Assembly (NCBI RefSeq): GCF_024345185.1
Contig: NZ_BROB01000009.1
Coordinates: forward strand, 36,590 to 100,589
Direction of reading: 5' to 3'
DNA from: Levilactobacillus humaensis
GTDB lineage: Bacteria > Bacillota > Bacilli > Lactobacillales > Lactobacillaceae
Length of the DNA stretch: 64,000 bases
Positions 16,897 through 25,578 of this stretch are shown piece after piece. The position numbers were made by a program, and so were the translations under genes. The notes below the pieces were generated by a model. It was not told the origin of the DNA and made no database searches. It was given only the letters and a program-made list of their open reading frames with translations. Positions within the stretch are counted from its first letter, which is position 1. Each line of letters opens with the position of its first letter.

Positions 16897-18399
16897 ATGA
16901 TGCATTTGACTAATTACGCCGCACCAGCTGATAATCAGCCTGGTGGTGCGACAACAAATTTCTGCCCCAACTGTGGGCAACCAGTCTCGGCGACTGACAC
17001 GTTCTGTGAAAACTGTGGGTACAATCTTCAATTGGCTCAGGGCGACCCAACACAATCAAGTCAGACCCAGCAGAGCACACAACCACAGCCAGCACAATAT
17101 AAGCAGGCAGCACCACAACAACAGCGGACCAGTCGTGTCCCACGACAGCCTTGGTCTAAGAAGAAAAAAGGAATTTGGTGGGGTGCGGGTGTTGTGGCCG
17201 TTGCATTGGTAGGTTTCGTCGCTTGGGGGAGCCAACATTATTCACGTGCCGCAACTTTGGACCGAACGATTAGTGATATCAAGAGTGGCAAACACCTGAC
17301 AGATGACTTCAGTAGTGCCAGTTCAGATCTAACCTTGAGCAAAGCAAAATTATTGCCAATTAACCGGTATTATAGTAATCATGCGCGCGCCTTAAGTAAG
17401 TTGAAGGCAGATTTAACGTCTAGTGGTCGTAGCACGGACGGCAACTTTGTGTACGAACAAAAGGGACATCACCTCTTGTTCTTCCCGAAGTATCAGATTA
17501 GTGTAAGTCCCGTTTATCCAACCGTTACCACGAACCATACGGGGAACGTCATCACATTAGATAATAAGAAAATTGCTACGGCCACAAGTGATGAATTTAC
17601 GAAGAAACTTTCCGCGATGGTTCCGGGTGAATACCACTTGCAGTCCAAGGGGAAGATCGGTGGTCATAATCTGACCAACAGTAGTGATTATCACATCACT
17701 AGCAATCAAACGTATGATTTGCAATTGACGACGATCACGGTGGAATTGGATACGGTTCCGGGCTCTTCGATTTACCTGAATGGCAAGAAGATTGGGACAG
17801 CGAACAGTTCGGGAAGTTATCAGATTAAGGATGAACCGTGGACGTCTGATATGAGTGTCTATGCAGCCTACACCTCTAGTGCTGGGAAGGCCACCACTGC
17901 GACAACCAAGTTACGCAAGGACGACGATCAGAGTTCAGTCGATTTGGATTACAAGGACATGATGAGCGAGGATGATGCGGATGATTTCATTTCCAACTTA
18001 TTTGAAGCGGCTGGAAACCTTTCCCGAAGTGGCGATATGAGCGACGCTACCGATGATGATGGGGATGCAATGTCTGACTTCTTTGTGAATGGAGAGAATA
18101 ATGCTCACTACACGGACTTGAAAAAGATGGCCCAGGGTTACTATGATAATGATGATCTCGATACGATTGACATGGATACGAGTGTGTCATCAGTCAAACC
18201 AGGGCCGAATGGGACAAGTGAAGTGGTCTTTACGGTTGAATATACCTTTGGGTTGACCGACTATGACTACGATCATGTTCAGGACTTCCAATATACCGCA
18301 ACGATTCAGCCAGCCGGCGATGATGATACGTCACAAAACTATGAGCTGGTGAAGTATGGCCATGCGGTTAAGACTGATGATCGGCATGAAGATGAGTAA
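16897..18399 (+). CDS. Zinc-ribbon, single-pass membrane protein, paralogue of the gene at 15308
   Basis: The 501-residue protein has a zinc ribbon (Cys23, Cys26, Cys37, Cys40). A Gln/Pro/Thr-rich linker (about 50-90) and a membrane helix (about 93-111) follow. The long extracytoplasmic region contains a PEGA-like TVELDTVPGSSIYLNGKKIG segment. An acidic patch (DDADDFISNLFEAA) and a C-terminal beta domain complete it. It shares the KPxL-type outer domain with its upstream paralogue (GxHLLFFPKYQISVSPVYPTV against GHNFLVFPVYKLKVTTMHPV), so the two arose by duplication. ATG at 16897 follows GGAGG. Function is unknown; TcaA-like envelope sensing is a guess. Confidence 0.8.
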   Translation: MMHLTNYAAPADNQPGGATTNFCPNCGQPVSATDTFCENCGYNLQLAQGDPTQSSQTQQSTQPQPAQYKQAAPQQQRTSRVPRQPWSKKKKGIWWGAGVVAVALVGFVAWGSQHYSRAATLDRTISDIKSGKHLTDDFSSASSDLTLSKAKLLPINRYYSNHARALSKLKADLTSSGRSTDGNFVYEQKGHHLLFFPKYQISVSPVYPTVTTNHTGNVITLDNKKIATATSDEFTKKLSAMVPGEYHLQSKGKIGGHNLTNSSDYHITSNQTYDLQLTTITVELDTVPGSSIYLNGKKIGTANSSGSYQIKDEPWTSDMSVYAAYTSSAGKATTATTKLRKDDDQSSVDLDYKDMMSEDDADDFISNLFEAAGNLSRSGDMSDATDDDGDAMSDFFVNGENNAHYTDLKKMAQGYYDNDDLDTIDMDTSVSSVKPGPNGTSEVVFTVEYTFGLTDYDYDHVQDFQYTATIQPAGDDDTSQNYELVKYGHAVKTDDRHEDE

Positions 18400-18454
18400 G
18401 GAGAGTTGCCGTAGCTAATCGGTCAGGTGTTATTCTACAAATAGTTATATTGAA

Positions 18455-18494
18455 TTAAAAAATCGGTTGGCAATTAAGCCAGCCGATTTTTTAA
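18455..18494. terminator. Bidirectional terminator
   Basis: AAAAAATCGGTTGGC and GCCAGCCGATTTTTT form a long stem serving both the zinc-ribbon operon and the convergent thioesterase gene. Confidence 0.88.
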
Positions 18495-18501
18495 TACCAG
18501 T

Positions 18502-18517
18502 TGTTTCACATGAAACA
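18502..18517. other. parS-like site 1
   Basis: TGTTTCACATGAAACA is a 16-base palindrome. It differs from the parS consensus TGTTTCACGTGAAACA at one central base (G to A). It directly abuts the stop codon of the thioesterase gene. It is probably bound by ParB (Spo0J) near the origin. A stronger parS is at 28635. Confidence 0.75.
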
Positions 18518-19042
18518 TTATTCGGTCCACGGGGAGTCGGTCGTCACATGGCTATTGAGGTCACGCTGTTCCTGGCGGCGGATGGCGCGTTGATCGTGGC
18601 GATGGCCGTAGCCGGAACAGATGTAGCGCTGCTCTGCGGTAACTGGCGTTATCCCAGGCAATGGCGTGGTGACACTCCGGTCGTCAATGACATAGGTAAT
18701 GAAGCAGGTGAAGCCAACGAAGCGCTCGCCGGTGGTCAGGTTTTCTCCGACAATTTTGACGAAGACCTCGAGAGAGCGGGTCCCGGTACCGGTGACGTAA
18801 GCGGTCAGAATCATGGAGTCGTCGAGATGAAAGGGCTGGAGAAAGCTGACATGGTCAAACGAGGCCGTCACAACGGTCTTATGCGTTAGACGAACGGCAG
18901 CCACTGAGGCACTATCATCAACCAATGATAAAATCTTGCCACCAAAAACGGACTGGTGCTCGTTTAAATCGGGTTGAAAGACCCGGTGGGTTGTCATAAT
19001 AAGTGTTGCGTTACAGGATACGGATGGTTTTGAATCAGCCAT
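18518..19042 (-). CDS. Acyl-CoA thioesterase, hotdog fold (YkhA-like)
   Basis: The 174-residue protein has the hotdog signature HRVFQPDLNEHQSVFGGKIL, with catalytic-type Asn/Asp near the dimer helix, then DDSASVAAVRLTHKTVVTAS. A single-hotdog enzyme of this group hydrolyses acyl-CoA thioesters in the cytosol, probably medium- or long-chain; chain length is not predictable here. ATG at 19042 follows GAGGTGA by ten bases; an in-frame GTG four codons earlier lies on that site. It converges on the zinc-ribbon operon. The parS-like site lies just downstream of its stop codon. Confidence 0.9.
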   Translation of the reverse strand: MADSKPSVSCNATLIMTTHRVFQPDLNEHQSVFGGKILSLVDDSASVAAVRLTHKTVVTASFDHVSFLQPFHLDDSMILTAYVTGTGTRSLEVFVKIVGENLTTGERFVGFTCFITYVIDDRSVTTPLPGITPVTAEQRYICSGYGHRHDQRAIRRQEQRDLNSHVTTDSPWTE

Positions 19043-19200
19043 AGAAGCAGTCACCTCATCTGAATTAAAGTTATGCCTTCAGTGTAACAGACCGTCACGT
19101 TACAGGATTATTAATTTTTCGCAATATCTAGACGAACTTGTAGGGGTGGCGGGGGCCAGTTTGCTATACTTAGCGTAATTAAGGATGGAGGGGTGATCGT

Positions 19201-20412
19201 TTGAATTATCGTGGTGAACCAATGGACTTACTGCCCACTTTTGACGTGGCCCAGACTTATCCCTTGCTGGAATGTACGCTGAGTCTGATGCAGCCAGTTG
19301 ATGTGGATCGGTTAAAGGCCGCGGTTGTGGCAACCCAGACGGTCGTTCCCCAAGTCCTGGGACGGTATAATTTACGAAAGAATCGGTTTGAAGTTGATGG
19401 CTTGGCTAGTGACCAGGTGATCGAAGAATTTACGGCGAGTCACGACCCCGGTCGTGGCCGACTGGATGTGTTGCACGGTCCCCAACTGAAAATTCAGGTC
19501 ATCCATCACGGGGACTACGATCAGTTGCGATTGATCATGAGTCGCTTGCTGACGGATGGCGAGGGGTTTAAACACTACCTGTATCTGCTAGCCGCCGCCT
19601 ATGATGGGGCGGATTTATCCAACTTTGTGAATGAACGCAGTAGTCGTCGCATCTTGACGCACTTACGGCGACCAGATCGCGGGCGTCTCGCTGATCTTGC
19701 CCTGGCAAGTCAGAAGGCGATTCCGGAGCTCGCTGGGGATGTGCATCATCACCGAGGAGAGGCTCTGATTCCACGGACCACTAGTAAGCGTCTGCGACAA
19801 CGAGCCCGCCAACAAGGCGTCACGATGAACGCCGTCTTGTTATCGGCGTATGCCTTGGCTCTGTTTGCCCTCACAGGTGAACGCGAGCTAGTCATCCCCT
19901 ACCAGGTGGATCTGCGCCTCCAGGGGCCGGTAGCGGCCGCTAACGTGGTTCAGGTGGCCAATCTGACCGGCGAAATGCCAATTCCACTGACGGTGAGCGA
20001 TGGTGACACCCTGGCGACGTTAGCGCAACGCACCCAGCAGACGATCAGCGACCTGCGCCAGTCGCGGGCCTACCTATCGCCTTTGATGGAAATCAGACGG
20101 TTGAATCGCGCCTTCTCACCGGAAATGATTCGGCGACTGGCCGCTAAACGCCGTCAACCCGGGGCGGTCTCGTTCGCTAATTTCGGTCACGTGGATCAGA
20201 CGCGGCTCAGCTTTGGCGACATTGCGGTCACGCAGATCTACTTTGCTGGCGCCTACAAGACGATGCCGCACTTCCAGCTAACTGTCAGTGCCTATCACAA
20301 CGCCTGGACGTTAGCTTTTCGAATGGTCGGTTCCGAGCCAGATTACCAACTCGGCATTAAAATTTTAAAGAATATGGTGACTCAGCTCACACAGTGGGGC
20401 CAGGAAAATTAA
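19201..20412 (+). CDS. Condensation-fold / acyltransferase-like protein lacking the HHxxxDG histidines
   Basis: The 403-residue protein has the two-lobed layout of chloramphenicol-acetyltransferase/NRPS-condensation proteins. An N-terminal lobe has LECTLSLMQPVDVDRLKAAV. A central motif follows, and a helical latch precedes TMNAVLLSAYALALFAL and IPYQVDLR. Where active members carry HHxxxDG, this protein reads SRLLTDG, so only the Asp-Gly remains. C-terminal SFANFGHVDQTRL resembles the DFGWG-like region. Either it is a non-catalytic paralogue or it uses another residue. The TTG start at 19201 follows GGAGGGGTG; an ATG seven codons later is possible. Confidence 0.7.
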   Translation: MNYRGEPMDLLPTFDVAQTYPLLECTLSLMQPVDVDRLKAAVVATQTVVPQVLGRYNLRKNRFEVDGLASDQVIEEFTASHDPGRGRLDVLHGPQLKIQVIHHGDYDQLRLIMSRLLTDGEGFKHYLYLLAAAYDGADLSNFVNERSSRRILTHLRRPDRGRLADLALASQKAIPELAGDVHHHRGEALIPRTTSKRLRQRARQQGVTMNAVLLSAYALALFALTGERELVIPYQVDLRLQGPVAAANVVQVANLTGEMPIPLTVSDGDTLATLAQRTQQTISDLRQSRAYLSPLMEIRRLNRAFSPEMIRRLAAKRRQPGAVSFANFGHVDQTRLSFGDIAVTQIYFAGAYKTMPHFQLTVSAYHNAWTLAFRMVGSEPDYQLGIKILKNMVTQLTQWGQEN

Positions 20413-20456
20413 AAATCAGTCTAACCGGTGAAACTTAGCGGCTAGACTGATTTTTG
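20411..20456. terminator. Bidirectional terminator
   Basis: AAAAATCAGTCTA and TAGACTGATTTTT flank a short spacer between two convergent genes. Confidence 0.88.
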
Positions 20457-22283
20457 CTATTTAAGTGTCGTGACGAGTTTAGGATTGCTGGTAATGTACC
20501 CGCCGGCAACACGGTAACGTAACGTGCCGCCAACCTTGGTGTTTGAACCATGGGAGTAGTCCCAACCAAGAATCTTGAATACGTGGGGATTTTTGCACGA
20601 GTAGTGGTGGTTACGCGTGGTTAGATTGGCATTGGTGTAGCGATTGATAGTGGCCTTGTTCCTAACCTTCGTTGGCAGCTTGACTTTGCTAGTCGTGACC
20701 AGCCGGCGGTTAGCGGTAATGTAGTGACCATTTGCCAAACGGAAGCGGGTCACGTGCCCCGTGGTGACAACCTGTTTAACCGTGAGAACTGTCCCTTGGG
20801 TATAGTGAATCTGTTTCTTAGCAAGCTTGGCATTGTTATAGCCATTGATAGAGATCACGGTAATGTGATCGGGTGCCTTCTGAATAAATTTAGGCGTAAC
20901 AAATGTCGGTTTGGCGGTGATATAACCGGTCTTGCCATAGGTGCTGGACCCACGATTGGTATCGCGAACCTGATAGCGTGGATTGCCATTGACGGAAGTC
21001 GCCGTGCCAATAATGGTAAAGGTCGGGCGCTTCATCTGGGGCTTCTTCACGAACCAATGCAAACGGGAAGCCGTCGTGAAGTTACGGGTCCGATACAGGC
21101 CAATCTTGTGTGCGGCAACAACGTAATAGGGATCCAGATCAACGGCTTGATCCGGCTTAGTTTCCGGTGCTGATGTCCCTGGTGAGACGGGCGCAATGAT
21201 TGGGGTAACGGGCTGCCAGACGTAGGTGACATTGGTAGGAATGTCAGATCCGCTTGCGGGATAACGACTCAGGAGGTCATCGTTAGTAATATCTTTTTCT
21301 CCTTGGGGATCGTAGTTGAGATAGCCCTGGGTCGGGTCGTTGTTAATAAAGTCAACTTTACCAGAACCCACGGCTTGCCAGGTGCCGGTGAAGTCAGTTT
21401 GAGGTAGAAAGTCTGGTGTCAAATCAGGTCGCGTCAAGAGTGAGGTTCCGAAGTGAATCTGGGGGCTCAAAGTAAGATTACGTAACTTGTCGGTTCCGGT
21501 AAACATTCCCGAAGTTGCGGCAAGAATGGTTGGTGACACACCAAAGTTAGCCAGGTTAGCTGTTTCCAGTGCGATATTTTCCTGAAATAAGCCCATACAA
21601 GTGGTGACATTTTGAGTAGCTATCTGGGAGAGATCAACGTATTTTAGTGAGCTATCTCCAGCAAACATATCGTTAATATTATGATCCGCCGTGACATCAA
21701 ATTTTGGGGCCGTAAAGGTGATCAGACTGGGATTGTTGGCAAACATGTACTGGAGTCCAGTAGGATCGTCTACGTCAGAGAGGTCAAGATTGTCTAGGCC
21801 ACTATAGGTTTTGACGTTGGGTAGTCCCGCAAAGAGATAGCCAGCGTAGTTTCCATCGCTACTTCCCTTGAGTCCTAACTGAATTGGGCCAGCTAAATCG
21901 ATTTTTGTAATGGCAGCGATCATATCAGTGAAGTCAGTGCCAACCAGACTAGTTTCTGGATTACCGTCCTCGTCAACTGGTAAAGCGGTTCCGCCAGTCA
22001 TAGTCGAGTTTTTTAGATTTTTAATGAGCTGTCCGCTCGTTTCAGTGGCTGGAGAACTATTATCATAGTCGCCTAGAAACCCACTATTAAGCGTGAGCGT
22101 TCCATCCGTTAAGGTCCAGGTAACTGGTGTTCCACTAACGTTGATGCGGGACATACGCCCCGCATAGTCGGGGTCCGTAGCGGCCTTGACCGGGAGAGGT
22201 GTGGCAATCAAAAACAAACTGAAGATGCCGAGAACAATGCCCAGGCTCAAGAAAAGTGTCCGAAACTTTAACCATGCTTTCAT
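20457..22283 (-). CDS. Secreted BspA-like leucine-rich (DUF285-type) surface protein with repeated C-terminal wall-binding-like domains
   Basis: The 608-residue protein has a signal peptide (TLFLSLGIVLGIFSLFLIATP, cleavage near VKA-ATD). A BspA-type leucine-rich region (about 110-290) follows, with the YMFANNPSL, DMFAGDSSLKYVDLS and GMFTGTDKLRNLTL repeats typical of DUF285. A short linker leads to three related basic SH3-like repeats that end ITANRRLVTT, ITAKPTFVTP and ITSNPKLVTT. It lacks an LPxTG anchor; the basic repeats probably bind the envelope. It is probably an adhesin or exopolymer-binding protein. The ATG at 22283 follows TTGAGGATG. A cre-like element lies upstream. Confidence 0.85.
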   Translation of the reverse strand: MKAWLKFRTLFLSLGIVLGIFSLFLIATPLPVKAATDPDYAGRMSRINVSGTPVTWTLTDGTLTLNSGFLGDYDNSSPATETSGQLIKNLKNSTMTGGTALPVDEDGNPETSLVGTDFTDMIAAITKIDLAGPIQLGLKGSSDGNYAGYLFAGLPNVKTYSGLDNLDLSDVDDPTGLQYMFANNPSLITFTAPKFDVTADHNINDMFAGDSSLKYVDLSQIATQNVTTCMGLFQENIALETANLANFGVSPTILAATSGMFTGTDKLRNLTLSPQIHFGTSLLTRPDLTPDFLPQTDFTGTWQAVGSGKVDFINNDPTQGYLNYDPQGEKDITNDDLLSRYPASGSDIPTNVTYVWQPVTPIIAPVSPGTSAPETKPDQAVDLDPYYVVAAHKIGLYRTRNFTTASRLHWFVKKPQMKRPTFTIIGTATSVNGNPRYQVRDTNRGSSTYGKTGYITAKPTFVTPKFIQKAPDHITVISINGYNNAKLAKKQIHYTQGTVLTVKQVVTTGHVTRFRLANGHYITANRRLVTTSKVKLPTKVRNKATINRYTNANLTTRNHHYSCKNPHVFKILGWDYSHGSNTKVGGTLRYRVAGGYITSNPKLVTTLK

Positions 22284-22332
22284 AGAGATCATCCTCAATC
22301 CTATTTTTTAAATGGATAAATAATAGCAATCA

Positions 22333-22349
22333 ATAAAGCGCTTACACTT
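22333..22349 (-). promoter_or_regulatory. Possible cre (CcpA) site upstream of the surface-protein gene
   Basis: On the minus strand TGTAAGCGCTTTAT matches the cre core (TGNAARCGNWWWCA) except the final CA. It lies about 50 bases before the start codon, where CcpA binding would interfere with transcription. Two mismatches, so tentative. Confidence 0.35.
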
Positions 22350-22464
22350 TCATCCTAGCACAAGATTATTGATGAATGCTGACATCGTGATTTAGTTCAC
22401 AAATTCAATTTACGTAACTGGTCGATGGTAACTAATGACGTTTATAAACTGTCATCAAACCAAC

Positions 22465-22496
22465 AAAAAACGACCACCAATCGGTGATCGTTTCAG
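22465..22496 (-). terminator. Terminator of the Bcr-type efflux gene
   Basis: On the minus strand AACGATCACCGA pairs with TGGTGGTCGTT, followed by T6. Confidence 0.8.
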
Positions 22497-22516
22497 ATAG
22501 TTATTTTATAAAATTG

Positions 22517-23713
22517 TTAAGCTTCCGGTGTATGTTTTTCCTGATAAGTAACCAGACCCAAAGCCCCTTCAGAACAAACGAAGAGCATGATGGCCATGGC
22601 CGCGTAGGATTGACCGGACAACCCGACCAACGGGGATGCGAGACCCCCACAGGCGTTCTGCGCCAGACCAATCACGGCCGAAGCCCCACCGGCATTGCTG
22701 GTGGCACGGTCCATGATGAGGGTTACCGTGAGGGTCAGGAGTGCCCCGATGAGGACGACTAAAATCAGGATGAAGACGCTGACGACCCAGACGTTGGCGG
22801 GGAATAGTAAGGTCCCCACTAGTAGCGCACTGAACCCAGAGGCAAGTGATAGGAAGAGCGTCACCTGTTGGCGATTGGTGAAGCGTTTGGCCAGATGTCC
22901 TGGCAGGTTACTGCCGACGACGATCCCCAGGCCGTTAAAGGCATACAGGAGGCTAAACATCTGCGGTGCCATGCCGAAGCCGGTTTGAAAGACGAACGTC
23001 GAAGCCGAGATGTAACTGAAGAGGGCCCCGTAGACCAGGCCAGTTGCGAGAATCAACGGCCAGAAGGCGGGTTTGACCACCAGTTGGGCCATCGACGTCA
23101 GCGAGGCATGGAAGCCCCCGGTTTGACGTTGATCGACTGGTAGAGATTCCTTGAGACCCAAGGCGACAGCCAGGGCAATGATCCACCCAATTCCGGCAAG
23201 TAACATGAAGATGGCTTGCCAGTCTACGTAATGAATCATGAAGCCCCCGATAATTGGGGCGATGATTGGGAATACCCCATTGACTGTATTGAGCAGGGCA
23301 TAGAAGCGGGTCAACCGCTTCCCCGAGAAGAGGTCGCGGGCCACGGCTCTAGCCATGACTTGGCCGGTCGCCCCGGCGAGCCCCTGAATGAAGCGGAGGA
23401 TAATAAGCAACGTAATCGATTGAATAAAAGCCATGGCCAGAGAAACCAGGCCGAAGATGATGAAACCCGCGATGAGCGGTCGACGTCGCCCGTATTGGTC
23501 CGATAGGGGGCCGGCAATGAGTTGGCCTAGTGCGAGTCCAATCAGGCAGGCCGTGATGCTGAGTTGCATGAGCGAGGCGCTGGTGCCGAATTGGGTGCGC
23601 ATCTGGGGCAGGGCCGGCAGATAGAGGTCAATCGCCAACGGGCCGGTCGCACTGACGGTCCCTAAGAGGAGAGTCAGCCAGAGTTGGCGGCGCCGAGTAA
23701 GAGTAGGATTCAA
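22517..23713 (-). CDS. Bcr/CflA-type multidrug efflux transporter (MFS, DHA1)
   Basis: The protein of about 398 residues has 12 membrane helices. It opens with RRRQLWLTLLLGTVSATGPLAIDLYLPALP, the Bcr/CflA signature including the acidic residue in TM1. Motif A follows in TM2-3 (GPLSDQYGRRRPLI) and motif C-like glycines come later. It expels drugs or metabolites by proton antiport; the substrate is unknown. I chose TTG at 23713 because GAAAGGGC lies nine bases ahead; an ATG at 23731 is in frame but lies inside the promoter. The gene stands alone between terminators. Confidence 0.88.
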   Translation of the reverse strand: MNPTLTRRRQLWLTLLLGTVSATGPLAIDLYLPALPQMRTQFGTSASLMQLSITACLIGLALGQLIAGPLSDQYGRRRPLIAGFIIFGLVSLAMAFIQSITLLIILRFIQGLAGATGQVMARAVARDLFSGKRLTRFYALLNTVNGVFPIIAPIIGGFMIHYVDWQAIFMLLAGIGWIIALAVALGLKESLPVDQRQTGGFHASLTSMAQLVVKPAFWPLILATGLVYGALFSYISASTFVFQTGFGMAPQMFSLLYAFNGLGIVVGSNLPGHLAKRFTNRQQVTLFLSLASGFSALLVGTLLFPANVWVVSVFILILVVLIGALLTLTVTLIMDRATSNAGGASAVIGLAQNACGGLASPLVGLSGQSYAAMAIMLFVCSEGALGLVTYQEKHTPEA

Positions 23714-23989
23714 ATAAGTCAGCCCTTTCATATAGTCGTAAGTCGTGGTTAGTATGTAAGTTGGCACGTATGCTTCATTATTGACGGAAATTCGGGAATT
23801 TGCAAGGTGGTTCTTACGGTCAGTTGGCAATTCCATATCAAATGGATTAAATTCGCGGAAAGCGGGGGTATTTTTTCCATGTAAATGGTAAGATTAGAAG
23901 CGACCGCTAAACTGGGAGATGGGACAAATTCCCGGGGTGGTGTATGATAATAACAAATATAAACTAGTTGAGAAATAAGGAGTGCCAGT

Positions 23990-24574
23990 ATGAAAGTCTT
24001 AAAGGAAGTTGCCAGTTGGCTCATTCCCATCATTATTGGGTTAGCCATTGCCGGAGCACTGAAAGCATTTGTCTTTACCCGTGTTAGAGTGGATGGGCCT
24101 TCCATGGAGCCTAACCTGAACAACAACGAAAAAGTCTTTGCTTTGAAGCAATCTAAGGTCAAACATCTGAGTGTCATCGTTTTCGATGCCCACGGTGAAG
24201 ATCCTTCGGCCAAGGTTAAGACCAACTATGTGAAGCGGGTCATTGGTTTACCTGGTGACAAGGTTAGCAGCAAAAACGGGTATATTTACGTTAATAACAA
24301 GAAGATTAAACAGTCTTTCATCAGCGATAGTGAACGGACTGCCGGTACTGGGAACTGGACGCTGGCTAGCCTGCAGAAGACCTATCACTGGGGCAGTGGG
24401 ACCACGGTTGTGCCTAAGGGCCGATACTTTGTCTTAGGGGATCACCGGAGTGTTTCCAACGATTCTCGTTACTGGGGCTTTGTCAAGAAAGATAAGGTCT
24501 TGGGCGTGGTCAAGGTGCCAGTCTGGGCCTCTAGCAAGACGAAACGGGCCAATGTGAATTCACTGGCTTACTAA
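23990..24574 (+). CDS. lepB: Signal peptidase I
   Basis: The 194-residue enzyme removes signal peptides on the outer face of the membrane. One membrane helix (about 9-28) is followed by the catalytic Ser38 in DGPSMEP and Lys82 in YVKRVIGLPGD. The box GDHRSVSNDSRYWG completes the active site, all canonical for the SipS-type serine-lysine dyad. It starts at ATG 23990. It is transcribed alone, ends at a strong hairpin (copy 1 of the repeat), and acts on the many secreted and surface proteins encoded nearby. Confidence 0.95.
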   Translation: MKVLKEVASWLIPIIIGLAIAGALKAFVFTRVRVDGPSMEPNLNNNEKVFALKQSKVKHLSVIVFDAHGEDPSAKVKTNYVKRVIGLPGDKVSSKNGYIYVNNKKIKQSFISDSERTAGTGNWTLASLQKTYHWGSGTTVVPKGRYFVLGDHRSVSNDSRYWGFVKKDKVLGVVKVPVWASSKTKRANVNSLAY

Positions 24575-24581
24575 TAAAATT

Positions 24582-24755
24582 AGAGGGTCTGGGATGAATC
24601 CCAGACCCTCTTGTGTTTTCAAATTATATGGTCGAAACGTGGGACAAAAGGCAGCTGGTTCCGCTTAAACCTGATAACCAAACAATCCAAGCCCAGGATT
24701 ATTCGGTTATCAGCCTTAATGCTCACCAGCTAACCGCCTTTTTTCCCACTCTTTT
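24582..24755 (+). repeat. Modular hairpin repeat, copy 1
   Basis: It begins 8 bases after lepB with a terminator hairpin (AGAGGGTCTGGGA/TCCCAGACCCTCT). CTTGTG, an AT-rich spacer and GTCGAAACGTG follow. A long hairpin then has outer arms GTGGGACAAAAGGCAG...CCGCCTTTTTTCCCAC, a second pairing AGCTGGT/ACCAGCT, and an inner stem GATAACC/GGTTATC around AATCC...GGATT. Arms differ from copy 2 by paired changes, which argues for selected structure. A 65-codon frame inside it is not a gene. Confidence 0.75.
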
Positions 24756-24847
24756 TGGTTTTACCACTTTACGTCAAGCCAATAGCGGGACTAAACTAAT
24801 CGGGTAAAAGTTCTGAAATTTGGAGATGAGTCGTCATTAAAAATTCA

Positions 24848-25519
24848 ATGCAACAACGCTGGTTGGCGCTGATTCTGGGGTTGGTGGTCAACGCCTTTGG
24901 CAACGGTCTCTCGGTGGCCTCGAACATGGGGACAAGCCCCTGGACGGCGTCTGAGGTTAACCTGAGTCACTGGCTTGGCGGCAGTGTCGGCCTATGGATC
25001 GCCATTATTAGCAGTCTGGCGGCGGTTGCCAATCAATTTCTGATTCATCGCTGGGATCCCCGTCGACTGTTTGGCGAGATAGGGTTCATTCTCTTCTTCA
25101 GTTCGTTCGTGGATCTCTTCGTTGGGCTCTTTGATCGGCTGGGCATCATGCGGTTGAATGCGGGGGTTCGCCTGTTGCTGGCCCTGACTGGGATCTGTAT
25201 CTTCTGTACGGCGATCTCGCTCTATCAGCGGGCCAACTTGGTGATGCATCCCAACGACGACACCACCAATATTCTCCGATTCCTGTATTGCCGTGGGAAT
25301 GTTGTGAAGGCACAGCTGTTGAGTTTTACACCACCGGTAGCGATTATTCTGGTGAGCTGGCTGAATACCCATCAGTTGTATGCCGTGAACTGGGGAACGC
25401 TGTTTACGTTACTCTTCAATGGGGTGCTGATTGGCTTGGCGGATCGCCTCGTTTGGCCGCATCTCCATCATAACTTTCAAACAAAATCGACGGGGATGAC
25501 GCCCCATTCAGCAGCTTGA
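24848..25519 (+). CDS. YitT/YczE-family integral membrane protein
   Basis: The 223-residue protein has five or six membrane helices. It opens with a glycine- and Asn-rich segment (LGLVVNAFGNGLSVASNMGTSP) typical of the YczE/YyaS/YitT family, whose function is poorly known. The ATG at 24848 has its nearest GGAG about 22 bases upstream; an in-frame ATT twelve bases earlier would be better spaced, so the exact start is uncertain. It sits just after the repeat copy and 59 bases before a MarR gene, which may co-transcribe. Confidence 0.8.
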   Translation: MQQRWLALILGLVVNAFGNGLSVASNMGTSPWTASEVNLSHWLGGSVGLWIAIISSLAAVANQFLIHRWDPRRLFGEIGFILFFSSFVDLFVGLFDRLGIMRLNAGVRLLLALTGICIFCTAISLYQRANLVMHPNDDTTNILRFLYCRGNVVKAQLLSFTPPVAIILVSWLNTHQLYAVNWGTLFTLLFNGVLIGLADRLVWPHLHHNFQTKSTGMTPHSAA

Positions 25520-25578
25520 CTTCTAAGCGTATTTAGAATATGCTTGCGCACGTAATTAGAGAGAGGGAGGTGGTGGCA

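Noticed and set aside
18467..18889. 140-codon frame antisense to the thioesterase
   Set aside because: Shadow of the real gene; the hotdog protein on the minus strand has all family motifs.
24613..24807. 64-codon frame downstream of lepB
   Set aside because: It lies within the hairpin repeat and has no ribosome site.
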